Of a stretch of DNA of 64,000 nucleotides, positions 17,723-26,426 are shown one piece after another. Every line of letters starts with the position of its first letter. Positions within the stretch are counted from its first letter, which is position 1. The stretch comes from Sulfolobales archaeon (GTDB lineage Archaea > Thermoproteota > Thermoprotei_A > Sulfolobales > Desulfurococcaceae). Made by a program: the position numbers and the translations under genes. The stretch spans positions 62,001 to 126,000 of the forward strand of contig JANXDZ010000003.1 in the NCBI GenBank assembly GCA_025059075.1, read 5' to 3'. The notes under the pieces are model-generated. The model saw nothing but the letters and a program-made list of their open reading frames with translations, was not told where the DNA came from and made no database searches.

Positions 17723-18424
17723 TTGATCTTCGAAAAATATAAATTACTTGCTCTAGATGAGTCCTTTTGTTGTAGCAGGAGGTCTTCCAAAGCCGTGACG
17801 AGCATTAATGTTCTTAACTTAGTCTACAAGTCTAAGTTAAAGGAATATAGTGATAGGCTGGCTGAATTAAAGGATCCTAAGGTAATCTACATAACAGATC
17901 TTGTTGCGTGCAGTAATAAGAGGTTTTTCAGACTCCAATTCCCCGAGCTTACATTTAGATTTGAGCCAATATTAATACTTGGCGACTTAATTCATAAAGG
18001 TTTAGAGCTCTTTCTAACTAGCGAAGGCTATGAAGTTGAGAAGGAGATTGAGGAGAAGTACTCAGTAAAGGGCATGGACTACGTTCTTAAGGGGAGGATA
18101 GATGCATTTAACGCTAGGGACGGCGTCATTATTGAAGCAAAGTTTTCAAGGACATCTCAGGGAGTTCCCCACGAACACCACGTTCTACAACTACAGCTAT
18201 ACTTAAACTTACTTAAAGTTGAAAAAGGCATATTGATCTATATTACTCCAGATAGAGTTCTTGAATATCAAGTTAAAAATCAACCAATAGATGTTGAAGC
18301 ATTAATTAAGGAAACTATTGAAAATAGCGTTCACCCCAGGTGGAATTGGGAGTGTCGATACTGCTACTTCAATAGAATGTGTCCATATAAAAAGGAGGAG
18401 GAATTAAGTAAGGATTCTACTTGA
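17723..18424 (+). CDS. Solitary Cas4-like (RecB-family) Fe-S nuclease
   Basis: A 233-residue PD-(D/E)xK nuclease. The catalytic residues can be placed: His in GDLIHKGLE, Asp in GRIDAF, Glu and Lys in IIEAKFS, Gln in HVLQLQLYL. Cysteines for a [4Fe-4S] cluster are one in DLVACSN and three in CRYCYFNRMC. This is the Cas4 layout. No CRISPR array or other cas gene is in the window, so it is either a stand-alone Cas4 relative or a DNA-repair nuclease. The TTG at 17723 gives an unusual N-terminal extension; GTG 17803 is an alternative. Its end overlaps the convergent aldehyde oxidoreductase gene by eight bases. Confidence 0.75.
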   Translation: MIFEKYKLLALDESFCCSRRSSKAVTSINVLNLVYKSKLKEYSDRLAELKDPKVIYITDLVACSNKRFFRLQFPELTFRFEPILILGDLIHKGLELFLTSEGYEVEKEIEEKYSVKGMDYVLKGRIDAFNARDGVIIEAKFSRTSQGVPHEHHVLQLQLYLNLLKVEKGILIYITPDRVLEYQVKNQPIDVEALIKETIENSVHPRWNWECRYCYFNRMCPYKKEEELSKDST

Positions 18425-20243
18425 GTTCAACGTATTTCTCCAGCTCTGGAGCAACATAGCTTAAGCCTAGCTTCACTAGCGTACCTCTAGTTGGCACACC
18501 CACCTCATCCCAACCCCTATGATCATAGTATGCAGCGAGCATTTCACTATATTTCTCTAAGTCAAGCTTATGGCCTGCGTAAGGCCCTTTGCTAAGCGGT
18601 TCTCTAAACCACCTAGCGGGAGGATAATCAGCTAACGTACTCCATCCACCCAGCTCCCTAATCCACAGTGCTCTAATTAATGTATAGATTCTATCAGCTA
18701 TAACATAAAGATCCTCTAGGCCGTAAGTGATGCCTGTAGCGTGTGTAAGTAGCTTAGAGTAGTAGTCTAGACTTAGCCCTAGTTCAATCCATGGAAACCT
18801 GCAGGTAGTTAAAGACTCAAATATTCCTCCGCGAATTCTCTGTAGTTCAATTAACTTAGCTACTTTAGATTCACTATAGCTAATTCTATCGCTTTTAACT
18901 TCGTACGCTATTATCCATGCATCCTTGTGATGAGCTCCTATAGGCGATGTGCCGTATGCTAAGGCCATTCCTGGAGCTGCATGGCAGTTGTATGCAGAGA
19001 TCTCTAGGCCCTTAACGTGCATAGCCCACTCCTCTGAGCCTCCCTTGAGTTTAAAGCTCATTCTCATAGTTCCTTCAGCTAGAAGATCTCCTAAGCCACG
19101 TCTATAGGCTGTATCCTCAATTAACTGCTTAGCTATATTGAAGTCCCCCCACTCAATTCTATCTGCAATAAGCTTCTTCTCACTAGCCTCCATTATGAAG
19201 GCTAGGCAGTTCCCCATGGAGATAGTGTCTATTCCATACATGTCGCAGAGCCTGTTTAAAACACCGACTTTCCTTAAGTCTCCTAGAAGTAGGTTTGATC
19301 CAAGCATTGCAACGTTTTCATAGTCTAACTCACTCCTCCATCCCCCCTCGTCTAGGATTACGTTACCGCACTGCATGTTGCAATATGGGCAACCCCTTCT
19401 CTCAACCTTTATTTTCTCCATGAAGTCTCCGCTTATTCCCTCATATTCATCAAAAATTCCTTCCCTAAAGTTCATTGTTGGTAAAACGCTGTTTTTATGA
19501 CTCCAGACTATCGTAGCCATAGTCCCCTGCCTAACCCAGAAATCATATCCCTCTTTTCTCAATACATCCTCGTATGCAGCTTTAGCTACATCAAGGTACT
19601 TAGATTTATCAGCTATTGAAGGCTCTCTGCTTCCTCTAACGACTACTGCCTTAAGCTTCTTGCTACCCATTACTGCCCCTAAACCAGGCCTGCCTCCACT
19701 TCTACCCTTCATAGATACTATTGTTGCGTATTTAACTAAATTCTCCCCGCCTGGACCTATGATTAGTGTTCCAGCCCCTCTTCCATGTTCTTTAATTAAC
19801 TTGTCTTCAGTTGTGAAAGTATCTAACCCCCATAAGTCCCTTGCATCAATAATTTTGACTTCCTCATCCTCAATGTATAGATATACGGGTTTCTCAGCTC
19901 GACCTTCAATGACTACTGCATCATAATACGCTCTCCTAAGTTGTACACTAACCCAAGTGCCTATGCTTCCATCTCCATATCCATATGTTAAAGGGCTTTT
20001 AGATGCTACAACTACCTTGCCTGACGATGGACAGGGCATTCCAGATAAAGGCCCTGTAGCTATTACTAACTTATTGTGTGGAGATAATGCATCTACTCCT
20101 GGAGGAAGCTCATCCCACAATATCTTTGCCGCAAGACCCCGTCCTCCAATAAAGCTAGCTAGAGTAGTTAAGTCAATTGAAGAGATGCTGTGCTTCATTT
20201 TAGTTAAATTTACCCTAAGAATTCTCCCACACCATCCATGCAT
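18417..20243 (-). CDS. aor: Tungsten-containing aldehyde:ferredoxin oxidoreductase
   Basis: A 608-residue AOR-family enzyme that oxidises aldehydes to acids using a tungstopterin and a [4Fe-4S] cluster, with ferredoxin as electron acceptor. The N-terminal pattern GRILRVNLT...GGRGLAAKIL is typical. The cluster cysteines are CPYCNMQC plus a late Cys in TTCRFPWIE, and KGLEISAYNCHAAPG lies near the pterin. Length matches the family. It starts at ATG 20243, with GGTGAAAG shortly upstream. Its product acids and reduced ferredoxin would connect with CODH/ACS and ADP-forming acetyl-CoA synthetase. Substrate subtype (AOR, FOR, GAPOR) is not determined. Confidence 0.92.
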   Translation of the reverse strand: MHGWCGRILRVNLTKMKHSISSIDLTTLASFIGGRGLAAKILWDELPPGVDALSPHNKLVIATGPLSGMPCPSSGKVVVASKSPLTYGYGDGSIGTWVSVQLRRAYYDAVVIEGRAEKPVYLYIEDEEVKIIDARDLWGLDTFTTEDKLIKEHGRGAGTLIIGPGGENLVKYATIVSMKGRSGGRPGLGAVMGSKKLKAVVVRGSREPSIADKSKYLDVAKAAYEDVLRKEGYDFWVRQGTMATIVWSHKNSVLPTMNFREGIFDEYEGISGDFMEKIKVERRGCPYCNMQCGNVILDEGGWRSELDYENVAMLGSNLLLGDLRKVGVLNRLCDMYGIDTISMGNCLAFIMEASEKKLIADRIEWGDFNIAKQLIEDTAYRRGLGDLLAEGTMRMSFKLKGGSEEWAMHVKGLEISAYNCHAAPGMALAYGTSPIGAHHKDAWIIAYEVKSDRISYSESKVAKLIELQRIRGGIFESLTTCRFPWIELGLSLDYYSKLLTHATGITYGLEDLYVIADRIYTLIRALWIRELGGWSTLADYPPARWFREPLSKGPYAGHKLDLEKYSEMLAAYYDHRGWDEVGVPTRGTLVKLGLSYVAPELEKYVELK

Positions 20244-20609
20244 TTACTTTCACCACACCGTACTGTAGCACGGTCAACGTAATATCTCTTTATTCATCAA
20301 GAATTCTTAAGCCCTCCTAATGTAAATCCTTTAGCACCACAGTTGAGCTAAGATCGTTAGATATAGCGTTTCATTAAGTAGAGGGAAGCCTCACTCATCA
20401 GTAAAGGCTGCTGGCGGCAGAGCTATTGTAATTAGCTAGGAGCGCTATTATCATCAATAAACGTACTTTCATTATCCAATGATCCTAGGGCTTGCGTTGA
20501 ATTTAGCTAAACACGCTTCTCCAATAGCTTAGTGGTTTTAGAAGCACACTCTTTAACAAATTAATAAATCTAAAAACTATTGCTCATAGTTTAATATAGG
20601 TGATGCTGA
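20244..20609. other. Intergenic region between divergent genes
   Basis: About 365 bases between the divergently read aldehyde oxidoreductase and aminotransferase genes. It must hold both promoters. The minus strand contains TTGATGA and CTGA words at 20457-20451 and 20401-20398, but no internal D'/C' pair. I see no gene. Confidence 0.5.
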
Positions 20610-21725
20610 TTGAACCTCGATGTACTTGAAAGAGTGAAGTCAATAAAGTCTTTACTCATACCTGGGCCTGTTGAAATACCTAGCGAGATCTTTAGCTACG
20701 TATCCCTTAAGCCAATTAGTCATAGGGATAAGCTCTTTACAGACATGACTAAGGATATTGAGGGAATGCTGAGGGAAATCATGGGTGTTAGTAAGAGCGA
20801 TTACATAGTCTTTATACCCGGCTCCTCCACTGTTGGAATAGACGCTGTTTGCGCAAACATATTTAGAGGAGTTAAGAAAGCTATAGTAATTAACCAGGGG
20901 TTCTTTGGCTTAAGGCTCGTGGATATATCCTCAAGATACACAAGCAGTGTAGTTAATGTAGAGAACTGGCCTCCAAAATACTTGGATAAAAACGGTGTTT
21001 TAGAAATACTTGAACGCGAGGAGTATGAAGTAGCTCTACTAGTCTTTAATGAGACGAGCACTAGTTACGTAATGAGGTTTCTGAATGAAGCCTCTAGAGT
21101 AATTAAGTCAAAGGGAGCATTTACTGTAGTTGACGGAGTTTCAGGAATTGGTGCAGAAGAATTTAAGTTCAGTGAATGGAGTGTGGATGCATTAATAACG
21201 GGTCCTCAAAAAGCGCTGTTAGGCTTACCAGGCCTTAGCATAGTTGCTTTAAGCAAGCAGTTAACTGAGTTCCTAAATGAAGTAGGCACTAGAGGTAGAG
21301 TACCCTTCTACTTCGACTTACTCATGTACATAGATGAGTATGAGAAGTATGGATGGCTTCCAACAACTCCTCCAGTAAACTCTATGTACGTACTATACGC
21401 AGGGTTAAAGAAGATCATGAGTTATGGAGTTGAGAAATACATTAGATCCTATGGTGAGAAAGCCTCCAAGATCTATGAATACGCTGCTGAAAAAGGCATA
21501 AAGCCCCTCATAAAGGATCAATACTATAGATCCAATGCCGTAATAGTGCTTGAAGTAAATGGAGCACTTAGAGTAGTTGAAGAATTAGCTAAGAGAGGCA
21601 TACTAGTAGCATCAGGACTAGGGGGGTTGAGAGATAAAATAATCCGCATAGGGATAACTGCATTCACTCATTTAGAGAAAGTCTTCGAGACAATAGATCT
21701 AATTAATGAGATCCAAAGAACTTGA
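20610..21725 (+). CDS. Class V aminotransferase (alanine-glyoxylate / serine-pyruvate type)
   Basis: A 371-residue PLP enzyme of the class V aminotransferase family. PGPVEIPSEI near the N-terminus, GSSTVGIDAV for phosphate binding, VVDGVSGIGAEEF with the PLP Asp, and the Schiff-base lysine in ITGPQKALLGLPG are all present. Members transfer amino groups among alanine, serine, glyoxylate and pyruvate. The start is TTG 20610, with AGGTGATG just upstream. The gene stands alone, followed by two tRNA genes. The exact donor and acceptor cannot be assigned. Confidence 0.87.
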   Translation: MNLDVLERVKSIKSLLIPGPVEIPSEIFSYVSLKPISHRDKLFTDMTKDIEGMLREIMGVSKSDYIVFIPGSSTVGIDAVCANIFRGVKKAIVINQGFFGLRLVDISSRYTSSVVNVENWPPKYLDKNGVLEILEREEYEVALLVFNETSTSYVMRFLNEASRVIKSKGAFTVVDGVSGIGAEEFKFSEWSVDALITGPQKALLGLPGLSIVALSKQLTEFLNEVGTRGRVPFYFDLLMYIDEYEKYGWLPTTPPVNSMYVLYAGLKKIMSYGVEKYIRSYGEKASKIYEYAAEKGIKPLIKDQYYRSNAVIVLEVNGALRVVEELAKRGILVASGLGGLRDKIIRIGITAFTHLEKVFETIDLINEIQRT

Positions 21726-21780
21726 AGTTAGAGTAAACTATAAGGCAGCACTCTACAGTAAGCTATACTAAGTACTCAGT

Positions 21781-21853
21781 GGGCCGGTAGCTCAGCTGGA
21801 AGAGCGCTGCCCTCGCACGGCAGAGGCCCCGGGTTCAAATCCCGGCCGGTCCA
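21781..21853 (+). tRNA. tRNA-Ala (anticodon CGC)
   Basis: Cloverleaf with acceptor GGGCCGG pairing CCGGTCC (21846-21852), including the G3:U70 wobble that marks tRNA-Ala. The anticodon stem is CTGCC/GGCAG around CUCGCAC, giving CGC, which reads GCG. The T arm is CCGGG-TTCAAAT-CCCGG and the discriminator is A21853. No intron and no genomic CCA. A TATA-like AAACTATAAGG lies about 35-45 bases upstream. Confidence 0.96.
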
Positions 21854-22020
21854 CTAAGCTCATTTAAACAACGCGATTAGCTATGTTAATGAAGATATAA
21901 TAGAAGATGAGAAATAACGTAATTAGTGGAAAAGCTCTGCTAAAAGGGAGTGGGGATGTAAGCGATGGGCGGTCTGACTAATGATGACCCATTGTAGCAG
22001 CAACCCCCTCCCTAGCATAA

Positions 22021-22077
22021 GCCGATGAAGAACAGCGGATAATCTGACAACAATAATGATGATGTCTTTAACTGAGG
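22021..22077 (+). ncRNA. Possible C/D-box sRNA between two tRNA genes
   Basis: In the 286-base gap between tRNA-Ala and tRNA-Ile the order is: weak box C CCGATGA (22022-22028), 15 bases, box D' CTGA (22044-22047), eight bases, perfect box C' ATGATGA (22056-22062), nine bases, box D CTGA (22072-22075). This is the layout of archaeal methylation-guide RNAs, though box C deviates and the second guide is short. A further ATGATGA with an upstream CTGA around 21973-21986 may belong to a second such RNA or give an alternative register. Confidence 0.35.
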
Positions 22078-22139
22078 AATAAAACTCCTTTTTATAGATA
22101 ATAGTTTAAAACTGGATACACTTATACCACTAGTGAGTA

Positions 22140-22213
22140 GGGCCCGTAGCTCAGCTTGGTGGAGCGCCCGGCTGATAACCGGGAGGTCGGGGGTTCAAAT
22201 CCCCCCGGGCCCA
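22140..22213 (+). tRNA. tRNA-Ile (anticodon GAU)
   Basis: Acceptor GGGCCCG (22140-22146) pairs with CGGGCCC (22206-22212), and the discriminator is A22213. The anticodon stem CCCGG/CCGGG surrounds CUGAUAA, giving GAU (Ile). The T arm is GGGGG-TTCAAAT-CCCCC. No intron, no encoded CCA. A TATA-like AGTTTAAAAC at about 22103-22112 lies 30 bases upstream. Confidence 0.96.
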
Positions 22214-22439
22214 CTTATTGCTTTAGGCATTTAACTGATCGCTCTTGCTTAAATATTTTATATCCTTAAGACGTTTAATCAGTTATTTAAATACTACATT
22301 CATAATACATGGGTATTACTTATTTCTGATCATGAGCGATCATTATTCGTAGTACTTGTATTTATGTATTTATGCAACGTATTACTATGCCCAGTGTTAT
22401 ATGTATAAAGCTACTAAGTATTACCCTTGGTGATAGTAA

Positions 22440-22709
22440 TTGCCAGTTAAGTACGTTTGCCACAATTGTGGCCACATTCTATGGGAGTTCACTAGAGTTG
22501 GACAAGACTACTATGGCATGCCCACTCCCTCTGAAGTCTATAATGCTTATGGAGGCATATGCCCAAGCTGTAAGAGATCTTTAAAGAAGCCAAGCGAAGC
22601 CTCTGTAAGCATAAGAGCTAGGATTTTAGAGGAAGTCAGCATTCCAATAACTCAAGGACTTCTTTCACAGCATGTAAATCGCGTAACTGCGAGTACTGCT
22701 TTAGCTTAA
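22440..22709 (+). CDS. Small zinc-ribbon protein
   Basis: An 89-residue protein starting at TTG 22440 with two CxxC knuckles, CHNCGH (residues 7-12) and CPSCKR (around 41-46), which form a zinc ribbon; a helical, moderately basic tail follows. Such small archaeal zinc-ribbon proteins are common and mostly uncharacterised. Its last 74 bases overlap the end of the convergent kinase gene, an unusually long overlap, so the true end of one product may differ. No function can be assigned. Confidence 0.6.
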   Translation: MPVKYVCHNCGHILWEFTRVGQDYYGMPTPSEVYNAYGGICPSCKRSLKKPSEASVSIRARILEEVSIPITQGLLSQHVNRVTASTALA

Positions 22710-23367
22710 TCAATATTTTTTCAAAATCATAATTATTGCAGATAATTCTCCTACTTAAACCAGATCTTATTAGAAAGTGTGATGCAAGGCTAGTGAAGTT
22801 AATTGTTTTTCTAGAGTAGCTAGCTGATTCAAAATCTATAAAGACTACGTCGTCTTTAGACACCATTACGTGAGAGCCAGGCCTATTTAACTCCCCATGA
22901 TCTACGCCCGTTAAGTCAAGTAAGTATGCCTTAATTAATGCCTTGCTTAAAATTCTACGGGCTTCATTAATGTTATCTCTAACTACTTCACTATTCACAT
23001 ATTCATCTAGAGGAACTCCATCTATGTACTCCATGACTATAAAGTCTCTAGCCCATGCATAAACCCTTGGCGCAAGGCCGAGTGGACTTAGGTATTCAAG
23101 GAACATAGCCTCTAGCTCAAGCGACACCCTTCTACTATCAATTCTTCTAACTTTTACAGCTTTAGCCCCTCCTTCATGTAAAGCTAGTACGGTAATCGAT
23201 GAATAGCCCTTTCCAAGAACTCTATAGCCTTCGATTAAGCGCCCTCCATAGTTAATGAAGTGAGTTACACCCATGTTTAAAATAGCTCTCTGTCTTTTAG
23301 AAAAGACTTCACTGCTGCAAGTAGGGTAGCATAGGACTAGCTTTGTAAACTGCGAAGCTGTATTCAC
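22636..23367 (-). CDS. COG2112-type atypical Ser/Thr protein kinase
   Basis: About 243 residues of an archaeal RIO/Bud32-like kinase. The nucleotide loop is VLGKGYSSITVLAL, the lysine is in AKAVKVRR, the hinge is VMEYIDGVPLDEYV, the catalytic loop is DHGELNRPGSHVMV, and VFIDFESAS is the metal-binding DFG equivalent. I chose GTG 23367 because it overlaps the stop of the CCA transferase gene as GTGA. The resulting N-terminus TKLVLCYPTC fits the family, which usually starts with a similar LCYP segment. An open frame extends to 23421 but only inside the upstream gene. Co-expression with tRNA maturation enzymes hints at a role in RNA or translation control. Confidence 0.8.
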   Translation of the reverse strand: MNTASQFTKLVLCYPTCSSEVFSKRQRAILNMGVTHFINYGGRLIEGYRVLGKGYSSITVLALHEGGAKAVKVRRIDSRRVSLELEAMFLEYLSPLGLAPRVYAWARDFIVMEYIDGVPLDEYVNSEVVRDNINEARRILSKALIKAYLLDLTGVDHGELNRPGSHVMVSKDDVVFIDFESASYSRKTINFTSLASHFLIRSGLSRRIICNNYDFEKILIKLKQYSQLRDLHAVKEVLELLEC

Positions 23368-24773
23368 TGAATGCAGCTCATCATCCAGGCATGCTTCCTT
23401 AACACGAATTCTGCAAGCCACTCCCTAAACCCTTTCACGCTGTTATAGATAGGCTCTAGCTCATTAATCTCAGAGATCACTGGTTTAAGAATCTTAAAGT
23501 CTGGTGCAACTATGTACTCACTCACCCTAGACTCCAAAAGATCTTTTAATACTTCATACTTCCTCCTAGAAAGCGCTAGCAGCCTTCCACTAGAGCTAAT
23601 CCATGGGCCTGAAGCTGAATCTAAGTGTTTTCTAATAAAGTTCTCTACTCTCTCAATAGAAGTATACCGTGGTCCGATGCTAAATCTATACTTACTTAAG
23701 TTGCATTCAACTGCCTCAATGCCTATTACAGCTATGCTTTCTTCATTGCTCCAAGCATCGCTATATATTACTTTGAATTCAAAGTTCTCAGCTAACTTAC
23801 ACAACCTATCCCTTACTCTATGGATCTCTCCCCATAGAGCTTCGCTTGGAAGAGTCTTATTTAAATTAAATACTAAGAAGAGCATGCATCTGTCTTCAGC
23901 TGCTTCCACTAACTCATTGAAGGAAGCCTCTAGATGCTCCTTGAAGAAGAAGCTTAGTGAGGGGTTCTTTAAATAGCATTGAGCAGCTAGAGAAAATGTA
24001 GAGAGAGACTTAAGGGAGACGGAGGCTGCTGCATTCCTCCTCCAATCAACTGGATCTGGAGCTATCATAACTGAGTTCCTGTACTTCTTTCTAAGAACCA
24101 CTAGCTTTTCTTCAAGTTCTCTATTAGTTAACCCCAATGTATTGACTATTACTTGAGGCCTCCAGTTACGTGCTTCCTCTAAAACTCCTCTAAAGCTACC
24201 GTAAGTTAATATTAGTAGTTCACAGAGGTAGCCTGAGAAGCCCCTTACCTTCACTTCTGCTCCATAGACTCCAATAGCTTTCATGAACTTCTTCAATAGC
24301 CTCACCTCATCCCTTTGATGAGGCTTAATGACGCTATTTATGTAGTTAGTGTGAAAAACAGTTCTATCCACTGCAGTTCTAATTTCACTGAGGTTGTATA
24401 TCTTATACGCTGGTATAACATCTGCCTCTACTTCCCCCACTCTAACAACTACATATGGGTGCTCAGCGTAGTTTACTGAGTATTCACCAATTCTCTTTGC
24501 AGCTTCAAGAATTAAAGCAAAGCCCCTGGTTTTTAATTCTTCAATGCTCCAACTACTTGGGAATAAGACGAATACATCTAGATCTCTTTCTCCCGAAATC
24601 CAGGTGTCTTTAGCAAAGCTTCCTTGAAGAGTTACTTCCGCCTCTACGCTATTCTCCCTAAGTACTTCCTCTAGAGCATTCTTTATACTTAAGTATACTT
24701 CTAGAACTCTCTCCCTTTCCTCACGGAGAGGCCTTATTCTCTCAAGTACTTCCTCCTCTACTTCCCCCATCAT
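23364..24773 (-). CDS. cca: Archaeal (class I) CCA-adding tRNA nucleotidyltransferase
   Basis: A 469-residue class I CCA-adding enzyme that completes the 3' CCA of tRNAs. The catalytic motif GSFAKDTWISGERDLDVFVLF is near residues 50-70, a third carboxylate is in VEADVIPAYKI, and KRVxxxK-like tRNA contacts follow. The protein has the expected archaeal length. None of the four tRNA genes in the window encodes CCA, consistent with need for this enzyme. It overlaps the upstream ThpR gene by four bases (ATGA) and couples to the kinase gene through GTGA. Confidence 0.94.
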   Translation of the reverse strand: MMGEVEEEVLERIRPLREERERVLEVYLSIKNALEEVLRENSVEAEVTLQGSFAKDTWISGERDLDVFVLFPSSWSIEELKTRGFALILEAAKRIGEYSVNYAEHPYVVVRVGEVEADVIPAYKIYNLSEIRTAVDRTVFHTNYINSVIKPHQRDEVRLLKKFMKAIGVYGAEVKVRGFSGYLCELLILTYGSFRGVLEEARNWRPQVIVNTLGLTNRELEEKLVVLRKKYRNSVMIAPDPVDWRRNAAASVSLKSLSTFSLAAQCYLKNPSLSFFFKEHLEASFNELVEAAEDRCMLFLVFNLNKTLPSEALWGEIHRVRDRLCKLAENFEFKVIYSDAWSNEESIAVIGIEAVECNLSKYRFSIGPRYTSIERVENFIRKHLDSASGPWISSSGRLLALSRRKYEVLKDLLESRVSEYIVAPDFKILKPVISEINELEPIYNSVKGFREWLAEFVLRKHAWMMSCIQ

Positions 24774-25333
24774 TGTTCAACAGCCTTTATTACACAGAGA
24801 TCGTTGTATATTGGGCCGCTTGATGTTAAAATACTTCTCTTCACTTTTACTTTATCTACAAGTACTTCGCCGAAGAACTCGTTTACAACGCTATCTATGT
24901 GCTTTAATAATGATGAGATGTTTCTAAGGCTCTTCACTCTATGTAAGGTGATGTGGGGAGTGAATCTCTCTTCACTAGGCGGTACACCAGCTTTCCTCAA
25001 TGCTTCATCTACTTCTCTAGCTAACTTCGTTAATTCAAAAGCACCTGTAGTTACTCCAGCCCATATGACTCTAGGCCTGTGTACGTTTGGAAAAGCTCCT
25101 ATACCCTCTATTCTCATAGTGAATGGCTTGAACTTCACATTCCTATGCAGAGTTTCACATATCTCCTGTACTTTAGCTAGTGGGACTTCCCCTATGAACC
25201 TTAAGGTTATATGCATACTCTCTACTGACACAGGCTTTAAATCAGCTTGAGATTCCGCTATGTAATCTCTTATTCTAGCTAACTTACCGAGTACTTCACT
25301 GCTCTCAACATCAACTGCTATAAATGTTCTCAC
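24770..25333 (-). CDS. thpR: RNA 2',3'-cyclic phosphodiesterase (ThpR/LigT)
   Basis: A 2H-family phosphodiesterase of about 187 residues. The two catalytic HxTx motifs are HITLRFIGEV and HITLHRVKS. It opens 2',3'-cyclic phosphates left by RNA cleavage, for example after tRNA splicing. I prefer GTG 25333, which gives the family's usual start (V/M)RTFIAVDV; further GTG codons at 25342 and 25351 are in frame. It is the first gene of the ThpR-CCA-kinase overlap chain. Confidence 0.92.
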   Translation of the reverse strand: MRTFIAVDVESSEVLGKLARIRDYIAESQADLKPVSVESMHITLRFIGEVPLAKVQEICETLHRNVKFKPFTMRIEGIGAFPNVHRPRVIWAGVTTGAFELTKLAREVDEALRKAGVPPSEERFTPHITLHRVKSLRNISSLLKHIDSVVNEFFGEVLVDKVKVKRSILTSSGPIYNDLCVIKAVEQ

Positions 25334-25428
25334 TAAGCTCACGGCAAGCACCGAGATTTAGACTAAAAATAGAGGATTAAAAACTTCTAGAAAGTAGTAA
25401 GCTCTACAAGAGCCCTCTGGTGTAGTCA

Positions 25429-25998
25429 TTGAAGCTACTGATGTGTATAGTTGGAATGCCTGGAAGCGGAAAGAGCCTGTTAGTAAAGGCAGCTAAGGAA
25501 ATTGGATTAAAGATAATTACTATGGGGGACATAGTTAGAGAGGAAGTTGTAAGGAGAGGCATGAGATTAAGCATTGACGCACTCCTTGAAGTAGCTCAAG
25601 AACTCAGGAGAATGCATGGAGATAGCTACATAGCTTTAAAAACTCTTGAGAAGCTAGAGGAAGTAGGAGACGATATAGTAGTCATAGATGGAGTTAGAAG
25701 CCTTAGTGAACTAGAGAAATTTAGGGAGAAACACCACGTAGTAGTCGTTGCTGTACACGCAAGTCCATTGACTAGGTTTAAAAGGCTGTTAAAGAGGGGG
25801 AGGGAAGGAGATCCAAGGAATTGGGAGGAGTTTATTAAAAGAGATCTTGTGGAGCTCTCATGGGGCATAGGCAGCGTAATAGCCTTAGCAGACTACATGA
25901 TTATTAATGAGTGGAGTGAGGAACATGCATACAACGAGGCAGTAAAGATAATAGAGGGGATAGTTGAAAATGCGCGTAAGAGTAGAAGCAGTAGTTAA
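25429..25998 (+). CDS. UPF0200 family P-loop kinase-like protein
   Basis: A 189-residue P-loop protein of the archaeal UPF0200 family, related to dephospho-CoA and nucleoside kinases. Walker A is GMPGSGKS (residues 9-16), MGDIVREEVVRRG follows, DIVVIDGVRSLSELE is the Walker B region and RLLKRGREGDPR is the arginine-rich lid. The biological substrate is unknown. The start is TTG 25429. It overlaps the next gene by about 30 bases, so the UPF0200-UPF0201 pair is co-translated. Confidence 0.85.
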   Translation: MKLLMCIVGMPGSGKSLLVKAAKEIGLKIITMGDIVREEVVRRGMRLSIDALLEVAQELRRMHGDSYIALKTLEKLEEVGDDIVVIDGVRSLSELEKFREKHHVVVVAVHASPLTRFKRLLKRGREGDPRNWEEFIKRDLVELSWGIGSVIALADYMIINEWSEEHAYNEAVKIIEGIVENARKSRSSS

Positions 25999-26404
25999 TC
26001 CAACTGAAGACGTAGATAAAGTAGTTAAAGCTATTCTAAACGTTTTTGCAGGCAGCGTAATCGTTGAGGAAAGAGAAGGCGGATATAAGTACATAGTCGG
26101 TGAATCAAGCAGCATTGAATCACTTAAAAAACTGCATTACTTAATCAGAGCTCAGAGAATACTTGATACTGCAAGAAGTATATTATTAAGGGGGGTTAGA
26201 GGGAGGGAAATAGCCTTTAGATTACATAAGCAAGTAGCTTACATAGGTAAAGCATCATTCATTGATGAAGAACTCAACCCACCCTTAGGGACAATAGATA
26301 TCTACGTTGAGTGCAGCAATCCTGGGAAGCTTATTGACTGGCTGGCGCCGCCGACATCAATGGGCAAGCCCTTGTGGGAGCACGAGCCCCCAAAAGATCT
26401 CTGA
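25970..26404 (+). CDS. UPF0201 family protein (COG1325)
   Basis: A 144-residue protein of the archaeal UPF0201 family, sometimes described as exosome-associated RNA-binding by context. The start MRVRVEAVVNPTEDVDKV and the end FNPPLGTIDIYVE-like segment followed by TSMGKPLWEHEPPKDL match the family pattern. I chose ATG 25970 over the in-frame TTG 25964. It overlaps the UPF0200 gene. No experimental function is known to me. Confidence 0.85.
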   Translation: MRVRVEAVVNPTEDVDKVVKAILNVFAGSVIVEEREGGYKYIVGESSSIESLKKLHYLIRAQRILDTARSILLRGVRGREIAFRLHKQVAYIGKASFIDEELNPPLGTIDIYVECSNPGKLIDWLAPPTSMGKPLWEHEPPKDL

Positions 26405-26426
26405 AGTCTTGTGAGATTCCCAGAAA

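Noticed and set aside
20398-20457. C/D-box RNA candidate on the minus strand (TTGATGA ... CTGA)
   Set aside because: Box C deviates at its first base and there is no internal D'/C' pair across almost 50 bases.
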